From: Oscillospiraceae bacterium | Lineage (GTDB): Bacteria; Bacillota; Clostridia; Oscillospirales; Acutalibacteraceae | DNA: 64,000 nucleotides | Direction: 5' to 3' | Assembly: GCA_910574935.1 (NCBI GenBank) | Contig: CAJTCU010000004.1 | Coordinates: 183,154 to 247,153 of the forward strand | Shown: piece after piece, positions 24,198-33,596 of the stretch | Position numbering within the stretch: the first letter of the stretch is position 1 | Layout of the letters: every line of letters starts with the position of its first letter | Made by a program: the position numbers and the translations under genes | Notes under the pieces: model-generated | What the model saw: the letters and a program-made list of their open reading frames with translations, nothing else | Database searches by the model: none | Told to the model about the DNA's origin: nothing

Positions 24198-25130
24198 TCA
24201 ACACCTGCCTATGAAATTTTGCTCCCACGCCAGCGCGGCACAACCCCAGGCCGCGCAATACTGGGGAGAGGTCACGGTTATGTTGGGCCGTTTACGTTCC
24301 AACTCCTCCCGCACATGCGCTTTTAGGTTCGGCGAATTTTCCAAAAGCCCTCCTGCGCACACGCAGCGCACCGGGCTCTCGGGCTCCCACAGCTTTTCAG
24401 CCGCCACTATGGCCAGCTTTCTTAAAGACGCCGCCACCTCACGCATAATGCGAAGCGCTGTCCTGTCCCCTTTATTATAAGCTATATCGCACAAAAAAGC
24501 TAGACCAGCTACATCACTTTTTTGCTTTTTTCCGTAATAAAGCGCCTCTACCAGTTCATCCACCCCAGAAAGTTTCCAGTGTTCCAGCACCAGTTCTGTC
24601 AGCGCGGTAGGCTTGCCTCTGCCATCTGCTTGACAGGCTACGGCCTGTAAAATTTTTCGGGACATATCATAGCCGCTGCCCTCGTCTCCCATAATATGGC
24701 CCCAGCCCCCGGCGCGCCAGGTCTCGCCCGCCTCATTTCTTCCATAACAAATAGAGCCTGTGCCAGCCATCAATAGTAAGCCCACACCAGAATCCGCGCC
24801 GCCCCGCAATGCCCCCCGGGCGTCGGTAGTCACCAGCAGCGGAAAACCGGGCAATACCTCTTTTAATATCTCCTCCAGCTTTTTCTGGGCATTCCGGCGT
24901 CCCGCTCCGGCGGAACCCACGCATACGCCCCGGCACCCAGACCTGGGCAAGCCGGACTTGGCAAAAAAATTTTCTATCAGTACCAATAGGTTGTGCCGCA
25001 CTACATCCTCTGGTAGAGAAGAAAGGCCCGTGCCCCCGCCAAAAGCTTCATACAGCAGTTCCATTCCGCGTCCCGCCGCTATCAGCCGTGTCTTGGTACC
25101 GCCGCCGTCGATCCCAATCACATACTCCAT
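24198..25130 (-). CDS. BadF/BcrA-type sugar kinase (N-acetylglucosamine/MurNAc kinase family)
   Basis: The 310-residue ASKHA-fold protein has the phosphate-1 motif GIDGGGTKTRLI at residues 5-16, the phosphate-2 GTGSICYG, and the adenosine-like CAGGLLEN. This matches the BadF/BadG/BcrA/BcrD-related kinases that include N-acetylglucosamine and MurNAc kinases. In an operon with murQ and murR it probably phosphorylates amino sugars released from peptidoglycan, perhaps MurK-like. Exact substrate specificity is inferred only from context. Confidence 0.85.
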   Translation of the reverse strand: MEYVIGIDGGGTKTRLIAAGRGMELLYEAFGGGTGLSSLPEDVVRHNLLVLIENFFAKSGLPRSGCRGVCVGSAGAGRRNAQKKLEEILKEVLPGFPLLVTTDARGALRGGADSGVGLLLMAGTGSICYGRNEAGETWRAGGWGHIMGDEGSGYDMSRKILQAVACQADGRGKPTALTELVLEHWKLSGVDELVEALYYGKKQKSDVAGLAFLCDIAYNKGDRTALRIMREVAASLRKLAIVAAEKLWEPESPVRCVCAGGLLENSPNLKAHVREELERKRPNITVTSPQYCAAWGCAALAWEQNFIGRC

Positions 25131-25137
25131 GTTTTCC

Positions 25138-26082
25138 TCACATCATTCCTGGCAGTTCCCGCCGCAGAAGCTCCTCCGCTCTAGAGCAGATCCAGTGCGC
25201 CTTGCGGACATTCGGCTCCTGTTCCAGCAGGGAAACGGCGGTGTCAATGCTGCATCCGCATAAGAGCATTAGCAGCGCGGACTTTAGCCCGCCGCCAGAA
25301 GCCCGCAAAGCCTCTTCTGCTTCCCAGCGGCTAACTCCCACCGCCTGCATAATAATACGTACAGACCGATCCCGAAGCTTTTTGTTACTGGCTGAAAGAT
25401 CTACCATCAAATTTTGATAGGTTTTTCCCAGACGGACCATTACAGCAGTGGAAATCATATTCAGCACCATTTTGTCCGCCGTGCCGGCTTTCATACGGGT
25501 ACTGCCCATAATGACCTCTGGCCCCACTACGGGCACAATGGCCACCTCTGCCGCGTCAATCACTGTTCCTGGGCGGGCGTTGCATAAAGCAACAGTGGCT
25601 GCCCCCCGCTGCCGGGCCCGCCGCACCGCTCCCAATACATATGGGGCGTTGCCGCTGGCTGTAATGCCCACTACCGTATCATTTTGGCCCACGTTTAGCC
25701 GGTCGACGTCCTGTGCTCCCAGGTCCTCGCTGTCCTCCGCCCCTTCAATAGGGATACGCAGGGCCCTGTCTCCCCCGGCAATAATGCCTACCACCATTTC
25801 TGGGTCTGTGCCAAAGGTGGGCGGGCACTCGGAGGCGTCTAGCACCCCCAGCCGGCCGCTGGTGCCTGCCCCGGCATAGATCAGCCGGCCGCCTTCCTGC
25901 ATTCCTTCAACGATCATTTCCACCGCCTGGGCAATCTTGGGCAGTTCCTGCCCCACGGCAGGCGCTATCTTGCAGTCCTCAGAATGTATCATCCACAAAA
26001 TCTCTTCCGTGCCGCAAAGGTCGATCTCTCTTGTTTTTGGGTTGATCCCCTCGGTTACCAACTGAGTATAATCCATCTTCAT
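25138..26082 (-). CDS. murQ: N-acetylmuramic acid 6-phosphate etherase
   Basis: MurQ removes D-lactate from MurNAc-6-phosphate to give GlcNAc-6-phosphate in cell-wall recycling. The 314-residue product has the SIS motif GAGTSGRLGVLDASECPPTFG, including the catalytic Glu of the family, and the C-terminal UBA-like segment. ATG at 26082 follows GGAAGG; the preceding GTG is less likely. It is first in the murQ-kinase-murR operon and is followed by the kinase with a seven-base gap. Confidence 0.95.
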   Translation of the reverse strand: MKMDYTQLVTEGINPKTREIDLCGTEEILWMIHSEDCKIAPAVGQELPKIAQAVEMIVEGMQEGGRLIYAGAGTSGRLGVLDASECPPTFGTDPEMVVGIIAGGDRALRIPIEGAEDSEDLGAQDVDRLNVGQNDTVVGITASGNAPYVLGAVRRARQRGAATVALCNARPGTVIDAAEVAIVPVVGPEVIMGSTRMKAGTADKMVLNMISTAVMVRLGKTYQNLMVDLSASNKKLRDRSVRIIMQAVGVSRWEAEEALRASGGGLKSALLMLLCGCSIDTAVSLLEQEPNVRKAHWICSRAEELLRRELPGMM

Positions 26083-26163
26083 GTTCACTTCCCTTCCTTC
26101 AAAAAGTGAAAGCGCGGCGGAGTAGTTTCAAAGTTCTTTCGGATGGTGTCGCAAACATTTTCT

Positions 26164-26192
26164 ATTATAGAATTATTGGGCTTCAGCGTCAA
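26164..26192 (-). promoter_or_regulatory. murQ operon promoter; AT-rich gap to 26481
   Basis: Minus-strand TTGACG (26192-26187), 17-bp spacer, TATAAT (26169-26164). The remaining gap up to 26481 is markedly AT-rich. It contains TGAAA-N5-TTTCA (26359-26373), a form used by RpiR-type regulators, and a long stem pairing GCAGCCACCGCAT (from 26391) with ATGCGATGGCTGC (to about 26428) without a U-tract. Confidence 0.75.
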
Positions 26193-26481
26193 TAGTTTTT
26201 TAGAGAATCATACCGTTAACCGTCGGTTTTTGTTCATGCAATCTATTTATTTTTATTTTGCGATTGGCTAAAATCTTAACTTAAGCTTATCATAGCACCT
26301 CTTGGAGCAGAATGCAAGGTATTTTTTAAAAATATTTTTCTATATATCAAATATTACTTGAAATTATTTTTCATTTAGATTCATAATGAGCAGCCACCGC
26401 ATAATTTTTTCTAAATGCGATGGCTGCAATATCTTATGAATAAATTCAATTTTTAGAACACATATACCAGCGGTTTCCACT

Positions 26482-26869
26482 TTACGCTGGCAAGGGCGCC
26501 AGCCAGCCGAATCCCGGCAGGTTGCGCAGCAAGGTAAAGACTCCTGCCAAAACCAGTACGCCACATAGTACGGACCAAAACCAGCGGCTCCGGCACAGCG
26601 GGGGTTTCTCTTTTACATAGCGAACCGCCTCTACAAGAAGGTAGAGAGCTGTGGCCGGCAGAAAAATCAGCATAAAAATATTATTCCTTGCCGCCAGGGC
26701 CACTTTCCCCCCCCAGCAGGGCCAAAAGCATCCGCTGGGTGCCGCAGCCAGCACAGTAGAAACCCGTGGCCTCAAAAATTACGCAGCCAGGCCGCAGCAG
26801 CAGAACGGCCCCCAGAGCCAGCCCCAAAACCAGCAGCCCCCCTGCCGCTTTAAAAACACGGCGGGTCAT
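26482..26869 (-). pseudogene. DUF2752-family membrane protein, frameshifted in a G8 run
   Basis: Two overlapping frames together make one DUF2752 protein. The first starts at 26869 (MTRRVFKAAGG) and includes the signature GFYCAGCGTQRMLLALL; the second continues with VALAARNNIFMLIFLPATALYLL and ends at 26482. The switch falls in a run of eight G on the minus strand (plus C8 at about 26707-26714). Seven G would give one continuous protein of about 128 residues with three helices. Its start overlaps the degV stop (ATGA). Real mutation, slippage or a sequencing error are all possible. Confidence 0.75.
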
Positions 26870-27702
26870 TTACGAATGTACGCCAGCCCACAGGCTCCTG
26901 GGCCAGTATGGGTCCCCACAATACTGCCAATGTCCAGCTTGTGGATTTCCCGCTTTTTCAGCTCGGCGCTCATGTACTCCATAAAGTCATCCCGGGTCTT
27001 TGGTACCGCCGCATGGCCTATGGTTACCGAGAAGTCGGAAGAAATGGGCTCCTTCTCCACCATATCCTTCATAAACTTAAACGCCGCCTTCTTGCCTCTG
27101 GCCTTGCCCACTACCTCCACCAGGCCGTCCTGCAAGGTAATAATAGGGCAAATACCCAAAATACTGGCCACCAGGGCGCTGGTAGCGGAAAGCCGCCCAC
27201 CCATCTTTAGGTACTTCAGGTCATCAATCAGGGCCCAAAGCCGCACCCGGGGCACCAGGCCCAGGACCTCTTCGGCTATTTCCCCGGCAGAAAGCCCCCG
27301 GGCCCGCATTTTCGCGGCCTCTTCTACCAGTAGACCCAGGGCAAAGGTTACGTTTAGGGTATCGGGCAGATAGATGTTTTCTGCCCCCACCAGCTCCTTG
27401 GCAATGCGGGCGGACTGTAGGGTGCCGCTCATGCGGGAGGAAATAAACAGGCAGACCACCTGGTCGCCGCTATCCTTATATTCCTGGAACTTCTTCTCGA
27501 AAAACGCCGGGGTAATCTGGGCGGTTTTGGGTAGTTCAGAGGCCGCCGCCAACTTTTCGTAAAACTCCTCATTGGATATGTCCACATGAGCGCGGTAGCT
27601 CTCTTCCCCGAAGTTCACTGTAATGGGCAGCATTTCCACCCCCAGCTCTTCACAGCGGGCGGGGCTAAGGTCGCAGGAACTGTCTGTCAGAATCTTTACC
27701 AT
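26866..27702 (-). CDS. DegV-family fatty-acid-binding protein
   Basis: The 278-residue product starts MVKILTDSSCDLSPA and contains SSRMSGTLQSARIA and SATSALVASILGICPIITL, the two-domain DegV pattern. DegV proteins (FakB type) present fatty acids to the kinase FakA; the kinase is not nearby. The gene is preceded by a TTGACC-N17-TATAAT promoter and followed by the DUF2752 frame with overlapping stop/start. Confidence 0.92.
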   Translation of the reverse strand: MVKILTDSSCDLSPARCEELGVEMLPITVNFGEESYRAHVDISNEEFYEKLAAASELPKTAQITPAFFEKKFQEYKDSGDQVVCLFISSRMSGTLQSARIAKELVGAENIYLPDTLNVTFALGLLVEEAAKMRARGLSAGEIAEEVLGLVPRVRLWALIDDLKYLKMGGRLSATSALVASILGICPIITLQDGLVEVVGKARGKKAAFKFMKDMVEKEPISSDFSVTIGHAAVPKTRDDFMEYMSAELKKREIHKLDIGSIVGTHTGPGACGLAYIRK

Positions 27703-27739
27703 AGTCTACTTTCCTTTCCACCTGGTTTCTATACGCTGT

Positions 27740-27768
27740 ATTATACACGAAAATCCCGCCGGGGTCAA
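27740..27768 (-). promoter_or_regulatory. Promoter of degV; gap 27769-28106
   Basis: Minus-strand TTGACC (27768-27763), 17-bp spacer, TATAAT (27745-27740). The -35 region lies in a stem (AAATCCCG.CGGG / CCCG.CGGGATTT, about 27751-27783) that could also end transcription from the upstream dehydrogenase gene. The gap from about 27797 to 28106 holds no gene I can support; it contains GC-rich inverted repeats and, near 27970-28010, a divergent GACCGAG-type repeat as at 45837. Confidence 0.7.
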
Positions 27769-28106
27769 CCTCCCGACGGGATTTGGGGTTATACATATTA
27801 CGCCCAGCCTCTGGCGGCGCGGCGTTCCCTTTTGCCAGCTCTTAACCCCTGTTCCCTGCCGCTTTTAAAAAAGACAGGGGCGGCCGGGGCTATAAAGCAT
27901 AGTCCCGTACTGCGTCGGTTTCCAAGCCTGGCTGACGGGGGAAAGCACCCCAGTGGGCGCATTTCCTGGCCCGACCGAGCCCAGCCGATTTCATCGGCGG
28001 AGGAGACCAGCGGAGGCGGCAAACCTTTTACTCCGCCACACAAAGGGCAGCCTCCAGAAATTGTCCTGAAAACGGTTGGCCATGTGGGCTACATTCGCCT
28101 TTTTTA

Positions 28107-29126
28107 CTACCCGGCTTCCTGACAACTGACTACCACCTTGATGGAGTCCGCCGAGGTCTGCTGGGCAATGGCCTGGGGCAGCTGGTCCAAGGAATAGGTA
28201 TGGGTGATGATGGAGTCAAAGCGCACCTTGCCGCTGTTGATCAGCGCCACGGCCCGGGCATGGGTATCTGGATTCACGAAGGAACCCTTAATGGTCAGTT
28301 CCTTCTTATAGACGTCAAAGAGCTTTACCGGAAACTCGGCCTCTGGCTTGGGCACGCTGAACAACACAATGGTCGCGCCCTTATTGGCATAGGCAAAGGC
28401 GCTGGCCACCGCCGGGTTGTTGCCCACGCACTCAATGACCACGTCGGCGGTACCCTCCGCCTTGCGGCGCTGCTCTTCCTGGGTGGGGTCAATGGCCAGG
28501 TCCGCGCCCAGCTCCAGAGCCACTTGACGGCGGACCTGGTTAGGCTCGCTAAGAATCAGCTTGGCCGCGCCGGAAAGCTTGGCCAGCTGGAGCATTATCA
28601 GACCAATGGCCCCGCCCCCCACAACGCACACCGTCTGTCCCGGCTGGATGGCCGCCAGGTCCACGCCGTGGAGGCAGCAGGCCAGGGGCTCGGCCATAGC
28701 GCCGGCCTTAAAGTCCACCGCCGGATTCAGCCGGAAGGCCTGGGCCGCCGGCGCCAGGCTGTACTGGGCAAAGCCGCCGTCCCGGGTAACGCCTACCGCC
28801 TGCATGGAGGGACATAGCTGCTTTTTGCCGCCGCGGCAGTACTCGCACTGACCGCAGTAGATGTTTGGGTCAATGGTTACGTGGTCCCCCACTGCCAAGG
28901 CCTCTACCCCGGGTCCCAGCTCTTCTATCACGCCGGAATACTCATGGCCCAGCACCACCGGCGGGGTCACGTCGGCGGACCCCGGCTCTCCATGAGAGAT
29001 GTGCACGTCGGTGCCGCAAATGCCGCAGAACATATTTCTCACCAGCACCTCACCGGGGCCGGGATGGGGCAGCTCTCCCTCACGCAATTCAAACTGGCCA
29101 TTTCCCAAGAAATAATTGGCTTTCAT
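28107..29126 (-). CDS. Zinc-dependent alcohol dehydrogenase (MDR family)
   Basis: The 339-residue protein has the catalytic zinc site in MFCGICGTDVHI and GHEYSG, the four structural zinc cysteines (CGQCEYCRGGKKQLC) at about 95-110, and the NAD(P) Rossmann motif VVGGGAIGLIML. This is the medium-chain (R,R)-butanediol/sorbitol/galactitol-phosphate dehydrogenase-like group; the substrate cannot be named. It is transcribed alone. A dyad TCCAAT-N9-ATTGGA around 29141-29161 lies just upstream and could be an operator. Confidence 0.9.
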   Translation of the reverse strand: MKANYFLGNGQFELREGELPHPGPGEVLVRNMFCGICGTDVHISHGEPGSADVTPPVVLGHEYSGVIEELGPGVEALAVGDHVTIDPNIYCGQCEYCRGGKKQLCPSMQAVGVTRDGGFAQYSLAPAAQAFRLNPAVDFKAGAMAEPLACCLHGVDLAAIQPGQTVCVVGGGAIGLIMLQLAKLSGAAKLILSEPNQVRRQVALELGADLAIDPTQEEQRRKAEGTADVVIECVGNNPAVASAFAYANKGATIVLFSVPKPEAEFPVKLFDVYKKELTIKGSFVNPDTHARAVALINSGKVRFDSIITHTYSLDQLPQAIAQQTSADSIKVVVSCQEAG

Positions 29127-29289
29127 AAAATCACATCCATTCCAATTCTATGTATATTGGAAAGAAGGGGAAGCCCACAAACGGACCTCCCCTTTTCCAA
29201 AATGAATATTCACCAAATCGCAATCTTTTCGATAAAGAACCGCGCATCGCACTCCCACGGAAGCACCCCAAAAACGCGTTAGCTCACCG

Positions 29290-29472
29290 AAGGGTTTCCA
29301 CTCCCGCAGCGCGTAGCTTTGCGCGCCCCCGCGAAAAGGACGCGGCGTCCACGCTGCCGCGCTGGCTCAACTTACGGTTTCCACCGGCAAGTGAGCCGGA
29401 GCGAACGCCCCCGCGACTAATGATGCAACGCTTGCGTTGCCCCCGCGACTACTGGTCCAGCGCTTGCGCTGG
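29290..29472. repeat. REP-like palindromic repeat array after the kinase gene (gap 29127-29472)
   Basis: Directly after the stop of the APH-family gene (29473) are CGCGACTACTGG with hairpin CCAGCGC-TT-GCGCTGG (about 29450-29472) and CGCGACTAATG with hairpin GCAACGC-TT-GCGTTGC (about 29410-29440), then the cassette GTGAGCCGGAGCGAACGCC. The same modules form the arrays at 56489-57790 and 59416-59870. The remainder of the gap (29127-29290) has only the dyad near the dehydrogenase start and a weak GGGGA hairpin at about 29163-29199. Confidence 0.8.
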
Positions 29473-30228
29473 TTATTCGTATTCTACTACGTTGACCCAG
29501 CCCATGAGGAACTCTTTCTCCTCGGGCTTGCCCTTTACAGACTGGGAAGCCGCTACAATGGGCAGCCACTTCTGCACATACTGCTTGGCAGTATCGGTCT
29601 TTTTGCAGAAGAGCTCCAGGTACTTCTCCGCGCCGTCCATGTCGCCGTTCAGCCAGAACAGCAGATAGGTGCGGGCCACGTCCGCGCTGGCGTTGCCCTG
29701 GGTAGCATGGGCCCAGTCCAGAACCGCGTAGCCGCCGTCAGGCTTAATAATCACGTTGCTGGGGTTAAAGTCGCCGTGGCACAGCTTGCGGTGCTTGGGC
29801 AGGCTGTCCAGCCGGGCGTCCAGCTCATACCGGGTGGTGGCGTCCAGGCCGGTCTGGGCAATCTTCCGGCGCATCTTGTCATAGTGCAGGTTCAGCATGG
29901 GGGCGGTCTTGGTGTGCAGCTCAATCTGGATCTCCACCAGGCGCTCCAGGTACTCCTGCTTCTTCTCCGGGTTTTCCTTCATCAGCTGGTCCAGGGTTTT
30001 GCCCTCAATATAGTCTGTGACAATGGCCCACTTGCCGTCTACCATCTCTACGGCCTGCACATGGGGCATAGAGATGCCGGTCTCTTCCACGCGGGCAATG
30101 TTTAGGGCCTCGTTGAGAATATCCGCCTTCGAATAACCCTCGTCAAAAACCTTGATTACCTTGTCGTCTTCCCGATAAACGGTTTTGGAGGTACGTGCCG
30201 CGATAATTCTTGCGTTTTCCAAAGTCAT
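29473..30228 (-). CDS. APH-fold small-molecule kinase-like protein
   Basis: The 251-residue product has the aminoglycoside-phosphotransferase/choline-kinase signature: catalytic loop CHGDFNPSNVI and metal-binding LDWAHA, following an N-lobe with VIKVFDEG. No resistance function is implied; the substrate is unknown. It starts about 20 bases after adhE and probably shares the rex-adhE transcript. Its 3' end abuts REP-like repeats. Confidence 0.85.
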   Translation of the reverse strand: MTLENARIIAARTSKTVYREDDKVIKVFDEGYSKADILNEALNIARVEETGISMPHVQAVEMVDGKWAIVTDYIEGKTLDQLMKENPEKKQEYLERLVEIQIELHTKTAPMLNLHYDKMRRKIAQTGLDATTRYELDARLDSLPKHRKLCHGDFNPSNVIIKPDGGYAVLDWAHATQGNASADVARTYLLFWLNGDMDGAEKYLELFCKKTDTAKQYVQKWLPIVAASQSVKGKPEEKEFLMGWVNVVEYE

Positions 30229-30248
30229 TGTGAATGCTCCTCCCTAAA

Positions 30249-32849
30249 TTATTTGCCGTAATAGCACTTCAGATAAATCTCTTTGATCTCGCTCATCAGC
30301 GGATAACGGGGGTTGGCGCCTGTGCACTGGTCGTTAAAGGCGTTTTCCACCATCTCGTCCAGGGTATCCAGGAAGTACTTCTCATCTACGCCGTAATCTT
30401 TGATGGTCTTTTTAATGCCAATCTTCTCCTTCAGCTCCTCCAGGGCGGCAATCAGGCTCTCCAGCAGCTCGTCGTCGTTATTGCCGGGCAGGCCGCAGGC
30501 CCGGGCAATCTCCGCGTAGCGGGCCTTGGCATGGGGATACTGGTACTGGGAGAAGGTGCCCATCTTGGTGGGGACCTCGGCGGCGTTATAGCGGATGACG
30601 TCGGTCAAAATTACCGCGTTGGCCACGCCGTGGGGCAGGTGGTGGTAGGCGCCCAGCTTGTGGGCCATAGAGTGGTTCAAGCCCAGGAAAGCGTTGGCAA
30701 AAGCCATACCGGCAATGCAGCTGGCCTCGCCCATCTTCTCACGGGCAATGGGGTCGTTGGCCCCGTTCTCATAAGCGGAGGGCAGGTACTGGAACACCGC
30801 CTTGATAGCCTGTAGGGCCAGACCGTCGGTAAACTGGGAGGCCATAATGGACACGTAGGCCTCAATAGCGTGGGTCATGGCGTCAATACCAGAGGCGCTG
30901 GTCAGGCCCTTGGGCTGGCTCATCATGTTGTCCACGTCCACAATGGCCATGGTGGGCAGCAGCTCATAGTCGGCCAAGGGCCACTTGGTGCCGGTCTTTT
31001 CGTCGGTGATAATGGCGAAGGGGGTTACCTCGGAACCCGTGCCGGAAGAGGTGGGAATGGCCACCATCATGGCCTTCTGGCCCATCTTGGGGAACTTGTA
31101 AATACGCTTGCGGATGTCCATAAAGTCCATGCTCATGGACTGGAAGTCCGCGTCGGGATGCTCGTACAGCACCCACATGATCTTGGCCGCGTCCATGGGA
31201 GAACCGCCGCCCAGGGCAATGATCACGTCGGGCTCAAAGCTGCGCAGCTGCTTCACGCCTTCATGGGCGCAGGCCAGGGTGGGGTCGGGGGCCACGTCGC
31301 CGAAAATCGCGTACTGAATGCCCAGCTCATCCAGTTTATCGGTAAGGGGCTTGGTGTAGCCGTTTTTGTATAGGAAGGAGTCGGTAACAATAAAGGCCTT
31401 CTTCTTATTGTACTCGGTTTTCAGCTCTTCCAGGGCCACGGGCATGCAGCCCTTTTTGAAATATACCTTCTCAGGCACACGGAACCACAGCATGTTTTCT
31501 CTCCTCTCGGCCACGGTCTTTATATTGATAAGATGCTTGACGCCCACGTTCTCGGAAACGGAGTTTCCACCCCAAGAGCCGCAGCCCAGGGTCAGCGAGG
31601 GGGCCAGCTTGAAGTTGTACAGGTCGCCAATGCCGCCGAAAGAGGAGGGGGTGTTTACCAGGATGCGGCAGGTTTTCATGGCCAGCTGATGCTGCAAGAG
31701 CTTTTCCTTCTGGGCCGGATGGATATACAAAGAAGCGGTGTGGCCGTAGCCGCCGTCCTCAATGAGGCGCTCCGCTTTCTGGATAGCGTCCTCAAAGTTC
31801 TTGGCCCGGTACATGGCCAGCACAGGAGACAGCTTCTCGTGGGCAAACTCTTCGGAAAGCTCCACGCTCTCTACCTCGCCGATGAGGATCTTGGTGGTCT
31901 CGGGCACCGTAACCCCGGCCAGCTGGGCAATCTTAAAGGCGGACTGGCCCACAATCTTGGCGTTCAAAGCGCCGTTAATAATAATGGTCTTGCGCACCTT
32001 GTTCAGCTCGGACTTAGAGAGAATATGGCAGCCGCGCTTGACGAACTCGGCCTTTACCGCGTCGTACAGGGGATCTAGGGTAATAACGGACTGCTCGGAG
32101 GCGCAGATCATGCCGTTGTCAAAGGTCTTGGAGTGGATAATGGAGTTCACGGCCAGAATGGGGTCCGCGGTCTCGTCAATAATAGCGGGCACGTTGCCTG
32201 CGCCCACGCCCAAAGCCGGGGTGCCGGAAGAATAAGCGGACTTTACCATGCCGGGGCCGCCGGTGGCCAGGATGATGTCCGCCTCGGCCATAACCAGGTT
32301 GGTCAGCTCCAAAGAGGGGGCGTCGATCCAGCCAAACAGGCCCGCGGGCGCGCCGACCTTTACGGCCGCGTCCAGCACAACCTTGGCCGCGGCAATGGTG
32401 CACTTCTTTGCCCGGGGATGAGGGCTGATAATAATGCCGTTGCGGGTCTTTAGGGCCAGCAGGGTCTTAAAGATAGCGGTAGAGGTGGGGTTTGTGGTGG
32501 GGATAACGGCGGCGATTACGCCGATAGGCTCGGCAATTTTCCGAATGCCAAAGGCCGCGTCCTCTTCAATCACCCCGCAGGTTTTGGTATTCTTATAGGT
32601 GTTATAGATATACTCGGCGGCATAGTGGTTCTTAATAACCTTGTCCTCCACAACGCCCATGCCGGTCTCTTCCACGGCCTGTCTGGCCAGGGGAATACGC
32701 TGCAAGTTCGCGGCCATTGCCGCCGCGCGGAAAATCTCGTCCACCTGCTGCTGGGTGTAGGTGGCGTAAACTTTCTGCGCCTCGCGCACACGGGCCAGCA
32801 TTTTTTCAAAGGTTTCCACGTTTTCCACGATCTCATAATTTGTTTCCAT
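30249..32849 (-). CDS. adhE: Bifunctional acetaldehyde-CoA/alcohol dehydrogenase AdhE
   Basis: AdhE reduces acetyl-CoA to acetaldehyde and then ethanol, reoxidising NADH in fermentation. The 866-residue protein has an N-terminal CoA-acylating aldehyde dehydrogenase (catalytic Cys in GMICASEQSV) and a C-terminal iron alcohol dehydrogenase with the ligand histidines in GLNHSMAHKLGAYHHLPHG. ATG at 32849 (METNYEIV) is preferred over an in-frame ATG four codons upstream that overlaps the AAAGG. It follows rex by 22 bases, suggesting control by Rex. Confidence 0.97.
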   Translation of the reverse strand: METNYEIVENVETFEKMLARVREAQKVYATYTQQQVDEIFRAAAMAANLQRIPLARQAVEETGMGVVEDKVIKNHYAAEYIYNTYKNTKTCGVIEEDAAFGIRKIAEPIGVIAAVIPTTNPTSTAIFKTLLALKTRNGIIISPHPRAKKCTIAAAKVVLDAAVKVGAPAGLFGWIDAPSLELTNLVMAEADIILATGGPGMVKSAYSSGTPALGVGAGNVPAIIDETADPILAVNSIIHSKTFDNGMICASEQSVITLDPLYDAVKAEFVKRGCHILSKSELNKVRKTIIINGALNAKIVGQSAFKIAQLAGVTVPETTKILIGEVESVELSEEFAHEKLSPVLAMYRAKNFEDAIQKAERLIEDGGYGHTASLYIHPAQKEKLLQHQLAMKTCRILVNTPSSFGGIGDLYNFKLAPSLTLGCGSWGGNSVSENVGVKHLINIKTVAERRENMLWFRVPEKVYFKKGCMPVALEELKTEYNKKKAFIVTDSFLYKNGYTKPLTDKLDELGIQYAIFGDVAPDPTLACAHEGVKQLRSFEPDVIIALGGGSPMDAAKIMWVLYEHPDADFQSMSMDFMDIRKRIYKFPKMGQKAMMVAIPTSSGTGSEVTPFAIITDEKTGTKWPLADYELLPTMAIVDVDNMMSQPKGLTSASGIDAMTHAIEAYVSIMASQFTDGLALQAIKAVFQYLPSAYENGANDPIAREKMGEASCIAGMAFANAFLGLNHSMAHKLGAYHHLPHGVANAVILTDVIRYNAAEVPTKMGTFSQYQYPHAKARYAEIARACGLPGNNDDELLESLIAALEELKEKIGIKKTIKDYGVDEKYFLDTLDEMVENAFNDQCTGANPRYPLMSEIKEIYLKCYYGK

Positions 32850-32871
32850 GAAATTGCCCATCCTTTGCTGT

Positions 32872-33510
32872 TTATTTTGTGCTGAATCGTTCTCTCAGGT
32901 GGTTGGAAAGGAGCGCCAGCGATACCGCCATATTCTCGTTTTGCACCAGTATGCCTTCCGGCACGTTCAGGTGGGCGTTGGCGAAATTCCACACCGCCAA
33001 AATGCCGCTTTCTATCAGCTGGTCGCACACCTGCTGGGCGTGCTCCCCCGGCACCGTGATAATACCGATGTGCACCCCCACCCTGTGGCAGAGGCCGGGC
33101 ATTCGTTCCATTGGCAAAATCTTTTTCCCGGCCACCTCTGTGTCCGCAAGCCTGGGGTCCGCGTCAAAACCCGCCAGAATGTTCAGCCCGTACTGGGGGA
33201 AGCCGCTGTATGAGAGCAGCGCCTGGCCCAGCTTTCCCGCGCCCACCAAAATGGCGTCTTGGGTATTGTCATAGCCCAAAAAGCGTTCCAGCTCGCCAAT
33301 CAGCTCCGCGCGGACATAGCCCACCTTTGGCCTGCCCAGGCTGCTTACCGCCGCCAGGTCCTTGCGCACCACCACGTCGTTGATGCCCAAAGCCTCGGCA
33401 ATGTTTGTGGCGGACACATGCTTGCCCAGGGTCTTGGAGGCCCCTTTGAGAAAATTCAGGTATGCCGGCAGCCTTTGCAGGGTCTGTTTGGAAACACACC
33501 GGTCTGGCAT
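32872..33510 (-). CDS. rex: Redox-sensing transcriptional repressor Rex
   Basis: Rex senses the NADH/NAD+ ratio and represses fermentation genes when NADH is low. The 212-residue product has an N-terminal winged helix (KQTLQRLPAYLNFL, then SATNIAEALGINDVVVRKDLAAV) and a C-terminal Rossmann domain with GAGKLGQAL, ending in a domain-swapped helix. It lies upstream of adhE on the same strand. The canonical TTGTTAA-type operator is not obvious nearby; instead a 20-bp palindrome lies at 33597-33616. Confidence 0.95.
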   Translation of the reverse strand: MPDRCVSKQTLQRLPAYLNFLKGASKTLGKHVSATNIAEALGINDVVVRKDLAAVSSLGRPKVGYVRAELIGELERFLGYDNTQDAILVGAGKLGQALLSYSGFPQYGLNILAGFDADPRLADTEVAGKKILPMERMPGLCHRVGVHIGIITVPGEHAQQVCDQLIESGILAVWNFANAHLNVPEGILVQNENMAVSLALLSNHLRERFSTK

Positions 33511-33596
33511 TTTTTATCACCTCTTTTCTGGCCTTATCCTCTTACTACATATAATATAGCACATTTCAGCGGAAAAGGGAAGAGGCAAAAATGTAT

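Noticed and set aside
27586..28122. 178-codon plus-strand frame across the degV-dehydrogenase gap
   Set aside because: Starts inside degV on the opposite strand, low-complexity composition, no family match.
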